From Anaerolineae bacterium (GTDB taxonomy: Bacteria; Chloroflexota; Anaerolineae; Anaerolineales; Villigracilaceae), in the NCBI GenBank assembly GCA_017303735.1, contig JAFLCF010000124.1, positions 1 to 13,657 on the forward strand: DNA of 13,657 nucleotides, read 5' to 3'. The notes beneath the pieces were generated by a model. The model was given only the letters and a program-made list of their open reading frames with translations, had not been told where the DNA came from and did no database searches. This document shows, piece after piece, positions 1 through 7,358 of this stretch; position 1 is the first letter of the stretch, and each line of letters begins with the position of its first letter. Position numbers and translations under genes: made by a program.

Positions 1-157
1 TCGGGGTGGAACTATTCAGACGCGAGGCAACCACCATGCCAGCGAGTGCAGCCAACGCTCCCATATTTACAAAGGTGAAGAACAATAGCCGCTGGGTATT
101 AACCCCAGAAAGGCGAGCCGCCTTTTCATTGCCGCCAACTACCGATGCAACATTCCA
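1..157 (-). pseudogene. Truncated fragment of a monosaccharide ABC transporter permease (MmsB/GguB/XylH family)
   Basis: Read on the minus strand, codons from 157 down to 2 give about 52 residues. They include GGNEKAARLSGVNTQRL followed by a hydrophobic FVNMGALAALAG segment and ASRLNSSTP. From family knowledge, this is the conserved cytoplasmic loop and following membrane helix of BPD_transp_2 sugar permeases (multiple-monosaccharide or xylose type). An in-frame TAA lies at 158-160, only about five codons before the conserved GGN, and no start codon precedes the homologous part. The N-terminal half of the permease is therefore missing here, by deletion or by a frameshift further back. The sequence at 158-242 gave no recognisable protein in three frames; the only start-like point is an ATG at about 202 with a GAGGA upstream and a stop after 13 codons. 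The rest of the gene lies off the left edge, so its downstream integrity is unknown. The fragment follows a LacI-type regulator on the same strand, as in sugar-uptake operons. Confidence 0.72.
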
Positions 158-242
158 TTATGCTCAAATGTAAGGTCTTGCCCTTTCCAGGTTTCCAGTC
201 ACCATGTTACTGTCCTCGAAGCAAAGAAAGGAAATGCATAGT

Positions 243-1286
243 TCAAACCAGTGGGGTGCTTTCTCGAACAATTAGTGTTGGTTGAATGAAGCGCGACTGC
301 GCCGGTATGGATTGATTGTTTTGCCGTGCATGAATCATTTCAACGACCCGCTGTACGGCTTCTTCGCCCAACAGTTGCAGGTCTTGTGAGATCGTTGTAA
401 GCGATGGATAAAAATAGGCGGATTCGGGCAGGTTATCGAAACCAATAATTGCCAACTGCTCGGGCACATCGATTCCCTGACGGTTCGCCTCACGTAAGAC
501 ACTCAATGCCATTTGATCATTGGCAACGAAGACCGAGTCCATATAGGGATATTTTTCAAGAAGTTGTATGAATGCCTGTTCTCCGCTTGCCGAAGACCAA
601 TTCCCTTCGGTGCAAAATTGGTCAGATGCATCTAAACCGGCTTTTTCCAGAGTTTCGCGCCAGCCGCGTTTTCGTTCTTCCGCTTCCCACCAACTCATCG
701 GACCAGATATATGCCCCACCCTTTTTCTGCCTTTTTCCAATAAATATTGTGTAGCCATGACCGCACCCTGATAGTTATCAGTGGCTACACTCGAAATGCC
801 TGTACGCGGTTTCATTGCCAGGAACAAGACCGGTACCGGAATATTTTCCGATTGTTTATCCACCCAATCATGGTTGCTGCCGATTTCCGGCGCAACCCAG
901 ATAATCCCATCCACTTGACGAGCCAGTAATGAGCCAATCACTTCGTCGATGCTATCTGAGCCAAAATTATCCAGTTCTTTCATGAGCAACATGTAGCCAA
1001 GTTCATCAGCTTGGTCGGCAATGCCATTTAGGGTACGGGATGGACCGATGTATTTCAATCCATAGGTAACGACCCCTAATGTGTAACTGCGTTGTTGGAT
1101 TAGGCTGCGAGCGAGGGCGCTGGGGCGGTAGCCCATTTCTTCAACGACTGTCTCGACGCGTTTTCGGGTTTCTTCTGAAACGTAGGAGATATTGTTCATG
1201 ACACGCGAAACGGTCTGAGTTGACACACCTGCTGCGTGTGCAACGTCTCGAATGGTGACGCGTTTCTTAGTGTGGGCGAGTGTCAT
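243..1286 (-). CDS. LacI-family transcriptional repressor, probably sensing a sugar
   Basis: This is a 347-residue cytoplasmic DNA-binding repressor of the usual LacI/GalR length. The N-terminal helix-turn-helix is at residues 10-32 (TIRDVAHAAGVSTQTVSRV), followed by the hinge helix YRPSALARSL at 53-62 that inserts in the operator minor groove. Residues 68 to about 345 form the periplasmic-binding-protein-like effector domain, with the LGVV strand at its start, IGHISGP near the middle and IIGFDNLPES late. The ATG start puts the HTH at the expected distance from the N terminus; no strong Shine-Dalgarno is visible in the short leader. Promoter and palindromic operator lie immediately upstream, so autorepression is likely. 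Downstream on the same strand is only a truncated sugar permease, so the natural target operon is broken here or lies elsewhere. The effector sugar cannot be told from sequence; relatives of this type answer to pentoses, hexoses or glycosides. The gene itself appears intact. Confidence 0.93.
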   Translation of the reverse strand: MTLAHTKKRVTIRDVAHAAGVSTQTVSRVMNNISYVSEETRKRVETVVEEMGYRPSALARSLIQQRSYTLGVVTYGLKYIGPSRTLNGIADQADELGYMLLMKELDNFGSDSIDEVIGSLLARQVDGIIWVAPEIGSNHDWVDKQSENIPVPVLFLAMKPRTGISSVATDNYQGAVMATQYLLEKGRKRVGHISGPMSWWEAEERKRGWRETLEKAGLDASDQFCTEGNWSSASGEQAFIQLLEKYPYMDSVFVANDQMALSVLREANRQGIDVPEQLAIIGFDNLPESAYFYPSLTTISQDLQLLGEEAVQRVVEMIHARQNNQSIPAQSRFIQPTLIVRESTPLV

Positions 1287-1303
1287 GAGTGACTTTATTT
1301 GAA

Positions 1304-1321
1304 CATGTTATCGATAACATG
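1304..1321. promoter_or_regulatory. Perfect 18-bp palindromic operator for the LacI-family repressor
   Basis: CATGTTATCGATAACATG reads identically on both strands. The central CG dyad and TGTTA/TAACA half-sites are typical of LacI/GalR operators (for example those of the GntR/IdnR type in enterobacteria). It overlaps the -10 box of the repressor's own promoter and the expected transcription start near 1312, 18 bp upstream of the start codon. This position would block initiation, giving autorepression. Confidence 0.85.
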
Positions 1322-1347
1322 ATAGCAAAAGAGAATATAGAAGTCAA
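1319..1347 (-). promoter_or_regulatory. Sigma70-type promoter of the LacI-family gene
   Basis: On the minus strand, a -35 TTGACT (1342-1347) is followed by a 17-bp spacer and a -10 TATCAT (1319-1324). Both boxes match 5 of 6 consensus bases at the ideal spacing. The expected start is about 1312, leaving a leader of roughly 25 nt. The -10 overlaps the 18-bp palindrome at 1304-1321. Confidence 0.8.
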
Positions 1348-1428
1348 GAGGGAGTTTTCCTGCCTGATGGGCTAACAAGAATTTTCGTGAAGATTCGCGG
1401 CTTGCTCTTGAGATTTTGCCTATGCCCT

Positions 1429-1471
1429 GAAAAATAAACTCACCCTCGAAACATAATTTTCGGGGTGAGTT
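1429..1471 (-). terminator. Rho-independent terminator closing the FHA-ABC / lipoprotein / kinase operon
   Basis: On the minus strand the arms at 1457-1471 and 1437-1451 pair over 9 bp (GGGTGAGTT with AACTCACCC) and then 5 bp more after a single bulged base at 1446, closing a 6-nt loop. The hairpin is followed at once by TTTATTTTTC (1429-1438, read on the minus strand). It starts 30 bp after the kinase stop codon and lies before the LacI promoter, so it insulates the regulator from operon read-through. Confidence 0.88.
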
Positions 1472-1500
1472 GGGTTTACGCTTTGAAGTGAAGGGTTTAT

Positions 1501-3069
1501 TTATTCGTTGGGAAGATCGACACAATTACCTGAATTTAGCTGGATGGAGTGATTTGAATTTGCCACCAGTGCGCACATTTGGGTTGCATTTGCAGGACGG
1601 TCGGTGAGGGTGTATTGTGTGAAGGGAGGGTCTCCATAAGAGCCCCAGGTCAATTTCCAATCACCTGATCCTGGAGAACCTGCCTGTTCTGGCGGGACTG
1701 TGTTGAAAAACATGTGGACATGCAAGGAGTCGTCAAAATTATGAACTTCATAATCCACTGCATACAGAGCACCTTCGGATCTGATCGCAGTAATGACGAC
1801 GTATGGAGTTGAAGGGGTAGGGGTCAACGGGATTGGTGTTTCCGTTGGCACTTCAGTAGCTTCGGGTACCACTATTACTGCCTGTGTATCGGTTGCTGCA
1901 ACCTGAACAATTTGCGTTGGTTCGGCACTGGGGCTGCCGAAAAGCTGGCTTGCTGCGTAAATCCCTACGACGGCAAAGCAAAGCACGCCGATCACCAATG
2001 CCCCAATCACTGCCAATCCTATTTTTGATCTCGGTTTTTCCGCCGGCGGCGCAACTGGAGAAGTATATATGGAACTTGGCTTTGGGCTTTCAACCATGGT
2101 TCCTTTTGCGGCTGGCACAGGCGCACTTTCTACATACGTCCCTGCATAGGGTTTTTCGATGGTCGTGCCGCGAGCTTGTTTCATCACGGTTGCATTTTCC
2201 ATCATAGTAGCCACGGGGGATGACGAACCGGCTGATAGGGCATTTCTTAAAGCAGCAGCCATTTGTGCTGCGGTTTGAAAACGGTCGTTGGGATCTTTTG
2301 CAAGTGCCTTGTTGATGACTGCAACCAGAGCATCTGGAACATCAGGGTTGAGGCTTTTTATATTCGGGACCGGATCGTTAATATGCATCATCATTAACGT
2401 CATGGCAGATTGGGCATCGAAGGGAGGGCGTCCGCTCACCATTTCGAACAGAGTCACCCCTAGCGAGTAAACATCTGTGCGGCGATCTGGTTGCTCTCCC
2501 TTGATCTGTTCGGGGGACATGTACATTGCCGTTCCGACAACCGCGCCAGTGGCTGTTTGGCGCGTTCCACCCACGATTTTGGCGATCCCGAAATCCATCA
2601 AGATGACCTGTCCCGTGGTGGTAAGCATCAGATTGGCAGGTTTAATATCGCGATGGATCATTCCGCGCTGGTGGGCGTAATCCACTGCGTCGCAAACACC
2701 AGCCATATATTCGATGGCTTTCGCAGGCGATAACTTCCGACCGCTGTCATTGAGCCGTTTAAGATGATCCTGCAGGGTCTCTCCCGGCACGAATTCCAGG
2801 ATCATATAATATAGATCGTCGTCTTTGTTGAAATCATATACTTGAATGATGCCATGATGACGCAGTTGCGCCACTGCCGCCGCTTCTTCTTCAAAGCGTT
2901 GGACGAAATCTGGGTTACTCGACAAATGAGAGTGAATAAGCTTGATCGCCACCACTCGTTTTAGGTTGGGGTCGGTTCCTTTATAAACAGAGGACATGCC
3001 TCCCTGACCCAGCATCTCTTCGACCACATACCGATTGCTTATGGTCTTTCCGATCAAGTTGTTAGCCAT
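1501..3069 (-). CDS. Transmembrane Ser/Thr protein kinase (Pkn/Hanks type) with extracytoplasmic sensor tail
   Basis: This 522-residue membrane kinase phosphorylates Ser/Thr on partner proteins. The kinase domain spans about 13-275: glycine loop GQGGMSSVYKG (21-31), catalytic Lys43 in VAIKL, HRDIKPAN with Asp141 and Asn146, DFG with Asp159, and an activation loop with Thr169, Thr172 and Thr174 before GTAMYMSPEQ. All catalytic residues are present. A juxtamembrane segment (281-348) carries five short motifs of the form A/G-T-x-M/I/V-E/K, at Thr288, 294, 302/303, 311 and 324. One membrane helix (about 350-373) leads to a Thr/Pro-rich stalk (380-421) and an outer domain of about 100 residues without PASTA repeats; Cys499 and Cys516 could form a disulfide. 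A good Shine-Dalgarno (AGGAG, 3075-3079) supports the ATG. It is the last gene of an operon with an FHA-ABC exporter, by analogy with PknF-Rv1747 its probable substrate. The ligand of the outer domain is not recognisable. Confidence 0.95.
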   Translation of the reverse strand: MANNLIGKTISNRYVVEEMLGQGGMSSVYKGTDPNLKRVVAIKLIHSHLSSNPDFVQRFEEEAAAVAQLRHHGIIQVYDFNKDDDLYYMILEFVPGETLQDHLKRLNDSGRKLSPAKAIEYMAGVCDAVDYAHQRGMIHRDIKPANLMLTTTGQVILMDFGIAKIVGGTRQTATGAVVGTAMYMSPEQIKGEQPDRRTDVYSLGVTLFEMVSGRPPFDAQSAMTLMMMHINDPVPNIKSLNPDVPDALVAVINKALAKDPNDRFQTAAQMAAALRNALSAGSSSPVATMMENATVMKQARGTTIEKPYAGTYVESAPVPAAKGTMVESPKPSSIYTSPVAPPAEKPRSKIGLAVIGALVIGVLCFAVVGIYAASQLFGSPSAEPTQIVQVAATDTQAVIVVPEATEVPTETPIPLTPTPSTPYVVITAIRSEGALYAVDYEVHNFDDSLHVHMFFNTVPPEQAGSPGSGDWKLTWGSYGDPPFTQYTLTDRPANATQMCALVANSNHSIQLNSGNCVDLPNE

Positions 3070-3105
3070 CGCTTCTCCTAAGAAAAAAACACCAATTCAC
3101 TTACA

Positions 3106-3135
3106 GATAATTTATATTATCGGAGAAATACTCCG
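3106..3135 (-). repeat. Two adjoining inverted repeats in the gap before the kinase gene
   Basis: The 93-bp gap between the lipoprotein and kinase genes holds two tandem inverted repeats sharing base 3121. One is CGGAG-AAATA-CTCCG (3121-3135); the other is GATAAT-TTAT-ATTATC (3106-3121). Neither is followed directly by a T-run on the minus strand, so they do not look like a terminator. They could be an mRNA processing or stability element that sets kinase level relative to the upstream genes, or a regulator site at a weak internal promoter. The role is inference only. Confidence 0.4.
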
Positions 3136-3162
3136 TACCGTACAAAATAGTTCTCTTTGCGG

Positions 3163-4116
3163 TTACGGGGAACCGATCAGGAATAACCATGTATTATCGA
3201 ACGAGCAAGTCGTTTTGCGTCCTGATTCGCTTACTGCCACCAACGCCATAAATCCGCGATCAAACACAGTGTCTGCTCCACTGTAGGCTCTCATTCGTGC
3301 AGCATAATCAGCGTTGATCTGGGCAATGATCGTTTCGTGCTCAAGCTTTTGTTGTTCGTAAAGCGCCTTTGCCTGCGCATCCGCATTGGTTCCAGGATTT
3401 TCAGGTTCAGGCGGCAGGCTCGGCTTGATGGGCGGCGCGCTGGGGTCAACTTCGCCAATCAAGGTATCGTTTGTATAAACCCAAAATCGATTTCCACGTC
3501 CCACGATCGTCAGGCGATTGGTCGTAAGGTTCTCCCAATTGAAGCTCTTATCCTTGTAGCGAGCATAAATGTCTCTGCCTGTAACGATCTCACCATCAGA
3601 CATCGTTGAAAAAAGGAAGTGACCGCTAGCCACACGCGTGATGATCGCCACATATTGGTCTAATGCATTTTCATCGCCATTCGAACGCAAAACAAATCCA
3701 CATCCTGAGGTGCTGCCGACGGTATCCCAGGTGATATCTGCCGAGATGACAAAGTCTTGGGCGAGGGTTCCGAGATAGTAGTTGATGTATTCAAATTGAT
3801 GATAACCGGACGCATCCATCGAAACGGGCGGATGCACCCAACCGATCTGACCTTCCGACGGATCAACCCCGTACTTGGGCAGGCTCGCCAGGATCGGAGC
3901 AAAAGCCGCCGCTGTTGCCGTTAGGTTGTCGGGGTTGGTATCCACTTCTGGCGTGGCTTGAGCGCCCTGCGCCGCAGACGCCGTGCCCGTTGCGCGTACC
4001 TGGGCACTGATCGCCTCAACGGTGCTTTCCCTTGCGGTATCTGTGCTGCCCACACCACATGCCAGCGAAACCAACATCATGACCAATGGAAATAGAACGA
4101 TTTTTTTATTTTGCAT
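3163..4116 (-). CDS. Lipoprotein with laminin-G/concanavalin-like domain interrupted by a Pro-rich helical insert
   Basis: This 317-residue protein is probably anchored on the outer face of the membrane. The N terminus is a lipoprotein signal: MQNKK, a hydrophobic run, and LVSLAC with Cys20 as the lipid site (the -3 residue is Ser, a slightly weak lipobox). A Thr/Ala-rich linker runs to about residue 80. Residues 90-225 are beta-rich, with FVISADITW, CGFVLRSN and NRLTIVGRGNRFWVYTND, resembling laminin-G/3-keto-disaccharide-hydrolase-like sandwich domains common in Chloroflexota (pattern recognition, not a search). Residues 226-283 form an insert: PPIKPSLPPEPENP, then a charged helix that may be coiled coil. 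The sandwich appears to resume at 285-317 (FDRGFMALVAVSESG, SFDNTWLFL). Cys139 and Cys304 may pair. The ATG lies 6 bp after the transporter's stop, and the stop overlaps the Shine-Dalgarno (TAGG), suggesting translational coupling. Likely an accessory or sensor subunit of the transporter or kinase; no catalytic residues are evident. Confidence 0.85.
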   Translation of the reverse strand: MQNKKIVLFPLVMMLVSLACGVGSTDTARESTVEAISAQVRATGTASAAQGAQATPEVDTNPDNLTATAAAFAPILASLPKYGVDPSEGQIGWVHPPVSMDASGYHQFEYINYYLGTLAQDFVISADITWDTVGSTSGCGFVLRSNGDENALDQYVAIITRVASGHFLFSTMSDGEIVTGRDIYARYKDKSFNWENLTTNRLTIVGRGNRFWVYTNDTLIGEVDPSAPPIKPSLPPEPENPGTNADAQAKALYEQQKLEHETIIAQINADYAARMRAYSGADTVFDRGFMALVAVSESGRKTTCSFDNTWLFLIGSP

Positions 4117-4122
4117 TTGAAC

Positions 4123-7100
4123 CTAAATCACATCTTTTCGTTTTTGCAGGTACAAAATCAGAGTAAACAATATAAGAATGATCAGGAACTGCACTACCCA
4201 TGTCTTGATCACTTTGGTGTGATATGCCAGCGGATCATTCTTGTCAACGTACGCAAAGCCGGACCCATCCACAAACGTCCTGACAACGGCTTCTGCAGGG
4301 GCAATTGCCACCTGTAGTTCAACATTTGCAGTTTCGTAGGCGATCTGTTCCTTTTGGAATTGCTCAACCTGCAATTTATAAAGTTCAACTTCAACTTCGT
4401 ATGCCTTGAGTTTTGCAAAGAACTCAGCCATGGCGATATTGTCCGATTGATCTACAGGTTCAACCGGGCGGACAGGCTCCGGAGGCAATGGGGTGGGGGC
4501 AACCGGCAAAGGCTGGTTGACTAGGTCTATACGGAACTTGCCCAAACCTGGGTGATTGCAAGATTCCTGTTTTAGCATATTGATGCCCAAACACTTGCAA
4601 TTATTGGCAAGTTTATCTTCCAATGTCATGGAGTTGCGCACATCTGCAGGCAGTGCCCAACAGACATCCGCCGCCACGTCAGACCCTGAGCCTGATATGG
4701 CGATCAGCGACTCAAACGCCCATCGCGTTGAAAATGGCGCGCTCACAAAACTTGGGACAGGGATCAATGCCCCCGCCAACACGATCTGTGGCAACATCAA
4801 AATGATGACAAGCAACGGGGCAGAACTGGAATTTGGAGCCAATGCAGAGGCGAACAGACCGAGCATCATTCCGGCGAATGTTGCCAAGGTCATGGTGATA
4901 TAGACCTGCACAAATTCAAGTATGCCGCCCGGCATATTGAACGAAAGATAATGCACGACCGTGTATGCCACCGCCTGATAAAGAGCCAGCAGTGCTGCCA
5001 CCCAGACCTTCGATAACACATACGGCAGGATCTTGAGATTCACCAACCTTTCCCGCCTGTATATATCCTGTTCCTTGACGATCTCGCGCATCTGCGAAAT
5101 GCCGCCGACCATGATGCCATAGATGGTCAGCAGGAAAAGAGTGATCATCACTTGCGACATATTGCCTTCGTAAAAGTCAAAAATATTTCGACCCATCACG
5201 AAGGAGAGGATCACATCCAATAAACTGACCACAGGCGCGGTTGCCAGCATTAACCCCAGAGCAAACCGGTCACGGGTCAATATTTTTAGATTGCGGGCAG
5301 AAAGGATCAGTAATTGACGTAGCGAAGAAACCTTTCTGGTATTGCCTGTCTTTTGAGGCAAGCGCCCAGGCTGAGGAGCCGTTGCGGCTCCTTGTGGAGA
5401 TATTTTGCTGGCTAATGGCTTTGAAACATATTCCACATGGGCTTTGCTTTCACGATAGCGCTTCGCCCAATCTTCTGCCTTACCCTTGCTCGGATCATCT
5501 AGAATGGCATAGATCTCATCGAACTCAATTTTGCCAGCCCGGCGGGCACGTTCGGAGCGGTATGAATCAAAATATGCCAGCGCTTCATCTGGGGGACCGA
5601 ACCACGCCAGATACCCGCCTCTTGCCAGGAAGATGACCTTATCTGCCAACATTACGTTCTTTGTGGCATGTGTGATCAAAATAATGGTACGTCCCTGATC
5701 TGCCAGACGGCGCATGAGTTGCATAAGAGCCGTTTCTGTTCCAGGGTCCAGACCCGATGTGGGTTCATCCAGAAAGAATAAACCGGGCTTGGTTAATAAC
5801 TCAACGCCGATGGAGACACGTTTTTGCTGCCCACCGCTTAACCCGCTGATCTGAACGTCTTTGCGATGTGTCAGATCTAGATCTTCCAAAACTTCCATGA
5901 TGCGCTTGTGCCGTTCCGCGGGGGATGTATCTGCGGGCATGCGGAGTTGGGCGGCGTAATCGAGCGCCTGATAGATGGTCAACTCCATGTGGATGATGTC
6001 TTTTTGCGGAACGAAACCGATCTCGTTACGGATCGCATCGAAATGAGTGTAAATATCAATGTCGTTGACGTACACCTTTGAAGGGGGAGTGGCAGGGCGA
6101 TAGCCTGCGACTGCATCTACAAATGTGGATTTGCCGCCGCCGCTTTGCCCAACGACAACGATGAATTCTCTGGGGTTAAAGGAAGCGTAGATATTTTGAA
6201 GGATGTTCAAGTCTTTACGAACCCACTTGTTCAACCCGACCACATCCACCCGCAGCCCATTCCCATCGTCATATCTGGCAAGCTGATCCTTGCCCATCAC
6301 AAATCGATATTGCCCGACACGAATGGAATCATTTGGCTTTAGCCATACCGACCCTTCAATACGCTCTCCATTGACATAGGTTCCATTGGAACTGCGCAGG
6401 TCTTCCACGCGATAACGTTGTCCTACTTTTTCGATCTGCGTGTGAAAACGCGATACATTGGGGGATGGGATGACGACGTCATTGCCCGGATCACGCCCGA
6501 TCTGAATAAGCGTTTTTTCCCCGAATACAATATCTCGTTCCACATGCTGCGCGGCTTCGCTGGGGGCATGGTAGTTAATGGTAACCATCACGCCAGGGTC
6601 CATACTGCCAATTCTCATGATGTCGCCGTGGTGCATCACGTGCGAACCTTCGATCGCCCGCCCTTCGAATAAGACTGGATTTTTCGCTTCTGCTACAACG
6701 ATCAGCTGATATCCCCCGCCGTTGACCTGCTCGAGGCGGGCATGCCTGCTCGATACGATCTGCGATGGGATGATGATGTCGTTCGAATCTGCACGACCGA
6801 TCGAATAGGATGTGTGAGTTAATGAATAGGTTTGTGAGGCACCACCCGCAATGGTGACAACCAGTTCACGCGGACCAGCATTCTGCTGAATAATGGGGAC
6901 TTCTCCCATCATCGTTTTCATCACATGTGCTGGCTGAGCAGGGGCGGCCCGCATCACAGTCTTGCCGGGTTCTGCCGAACCTACCACGGTTTTTTTCGCC
7001 TCTGCAGAGTGGACAGCTGTTTTACTGGATTCTACAACGGGCGCTTCATACACAAGGTTGATGATCTGCCCCAACCGAATTCTATCCCCTGAATTGAGTG

Positions 7101-7350
7101 GACGGCGTTTCGTAAGGGGTTCCCCATTGATAAAGGTGCCGTTGCTGCTGCCTAGATCCTCAATAAAGTATTGATCGCCTTCCAATGTCAGCCTGGCATG
7201 GCGGCGCGATACGGCGGTAGCAGGAATGGGAACATCCACATTCTCTTCGCGTCCGATGGTGATTTCAGATTTTGTCAGCTCAAATTCTTTGGGAGGGGTG
7301 CTGTTGTTATCGTTGATAAGCCTTAACTTGAAACGGTTTTGTTGGTTCAA
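4123..7350 (-). CDS. Triple-FHA ABC exporter, ATPase and ABC-2 membrane domain fused (Rv1747-like)
   Basis: This 1075-residue half-transporter of ABCG-like order exports an unknown, probably lipidic, substrate. FHA1 is at about 28-100 (Gly33-Arg34, Ser48, His51, SSNG 68-71). FHA2 is at 180-258 (Gly184-Ser to His203 conserved, but the SxNG motif is lost). FHA3 is at 280-352 (GR 285-286, Ser300, His303, SSNG 320-323). The FHA1-FHA2 linker (107-150) carries Thr111, 121, 131 and 146, each in a K-T-x-V/M motif. The ATPase is complete: Walker A GQSGGGKST (401-409), signature LSGGQQKR (504-511), Walker B FFLDEP (525-530), switch His561. The membrane part has helices near 697-719, 733-755, 776-801, 811-836, 842-868 and 1048-1068. 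A roughly 180-residue outer loop before the last helix has four Cys (897, 918, 920, 931), a proline stretch and a long helix. FHA domains bind phosphothreonine, and in Mycobacterium Rv1747 is controlled by the neighbouring kinase PknF. Here the kinase is two genes downstream in the same operon. The start is TTG, with a Shine-Dalgarno 8 nt upstream. Confidence 0.95.
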   Translation of the reverse strand: MNQQNRFKLRLINDNNSTPPKEFELTKSEITIGREENVDVPIPATAVSRRHARLTLEGDQYFIEDLGSSNGTFINGEPLTKRRPLNSGDRIRLGQIINLVYEAPVVESSKTAVHSAEAKKTVVGSAEPGKTVMRAAPAQPAHVMKTMMGEVPIIQQNAGPRELVVTIAGGASQTYSLTHTSYSIGRADSNDIIIPSQIVSSRHARLEQVNGGGYQLIVVAEAKNPVLFEGRAIEGSHVMHHGDIMRIGSMDPGVMVTINYHAPSEAAQHVERDIVFGEKTLIQIGRDPGNDVVIPSPNVSRFHTQIEKVGQRYRVEDLRSSNGTYVNGERIEGSVWLKPNDSIRVGQYRFVMGKDQLARYDDGNGLRVDVVGLNKWVRKDLNILQNIYASFNPREFIVVVGQSGGGKSTFVDAVAGYRPATPPSKVYVNDIDIYTHFDAIRNEIGFVPQKDIIHMELTIYQALDYAAQLRMPADTSPAERHKRIMEVLEDLDLTHRKDVQISGLSGGQQKRVSIGVELLTKPGLFFLDEPTSGLDPGTETALMQLMRRLADQGRTIILITHATKNVMLADKVIFLARGGYLAWFGPPDEALAYFDSYRSERARRAGKIEFDEIYAILDDPSKGKAEDWAKRYRESKAHVEYVSKPLASKISPQGAATAPQPGRLPQKTGNTRKVSSLRQLLILSARNLKILTRDRFALGLMLATAPVVSLLDVILSFVMGRNIFDFYEGNMSQVMITLFLLTIYGIMVGGISQMREIVKEQDIYRRERLVNLKILPYVLSKVWVAALLALYQAVAYTVVHYLSFNMPGGILEFVQVYITMTLATFAGMMLGLFASALAPNSSSAPLLVIILMLPQIVLAGALIPVPSFVSAPFSTRWAFESLIAISGSGSDVAADVCWALPADVRNSMTLEDKLANNCKCLGINMLKQESCNHPGLGKFRIDLVNQPLPVAPTPLPPEPVRPVEPVDQSDNIAMAEFFAKLKAYEVEVELYKLQVEQFQKEQIAYETANVELQVAIAPAEAVVRTFVDGSGFAYVDKNDPLAYHTKVIKTWVVQFLIILILFTLILYLQKRKDVI

Positions 7351-7358
7351 GGGAATAT

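Noticed and set aside
146..242. Small gene downstream of LacI starting at the ATG near 202 with a GAGGA upstream
   Set aside because: It ends after 13 codons and no longer frame continues it; too little to call a gene.
1295..1525. 76-codon minus-strand open frame overlapping the kinase 3' end
   Set aside because: It spans the terminator, the LacI promoter and the operator, overlaps the kinase in another frame, and its translation resembles no protein family.
3121..3135. CGGAG/CTCCG hairpin as an operon-internal terminator
   Set aside because: The stem is only 5 bp and no T-run follows on the minus strand; the nearest T-run (3082-3088) is over 30 nt away and adjoins the kinase ribosome binding site.
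5241..5636. 131-codon plus-strand frame inside the ABC exporter gene
   Set aside because: It is antisense to the well-supported ATPase-membrane junction of the exporter, has no recognisable motif, and is best explained as a by-product of the real gene's codon use.
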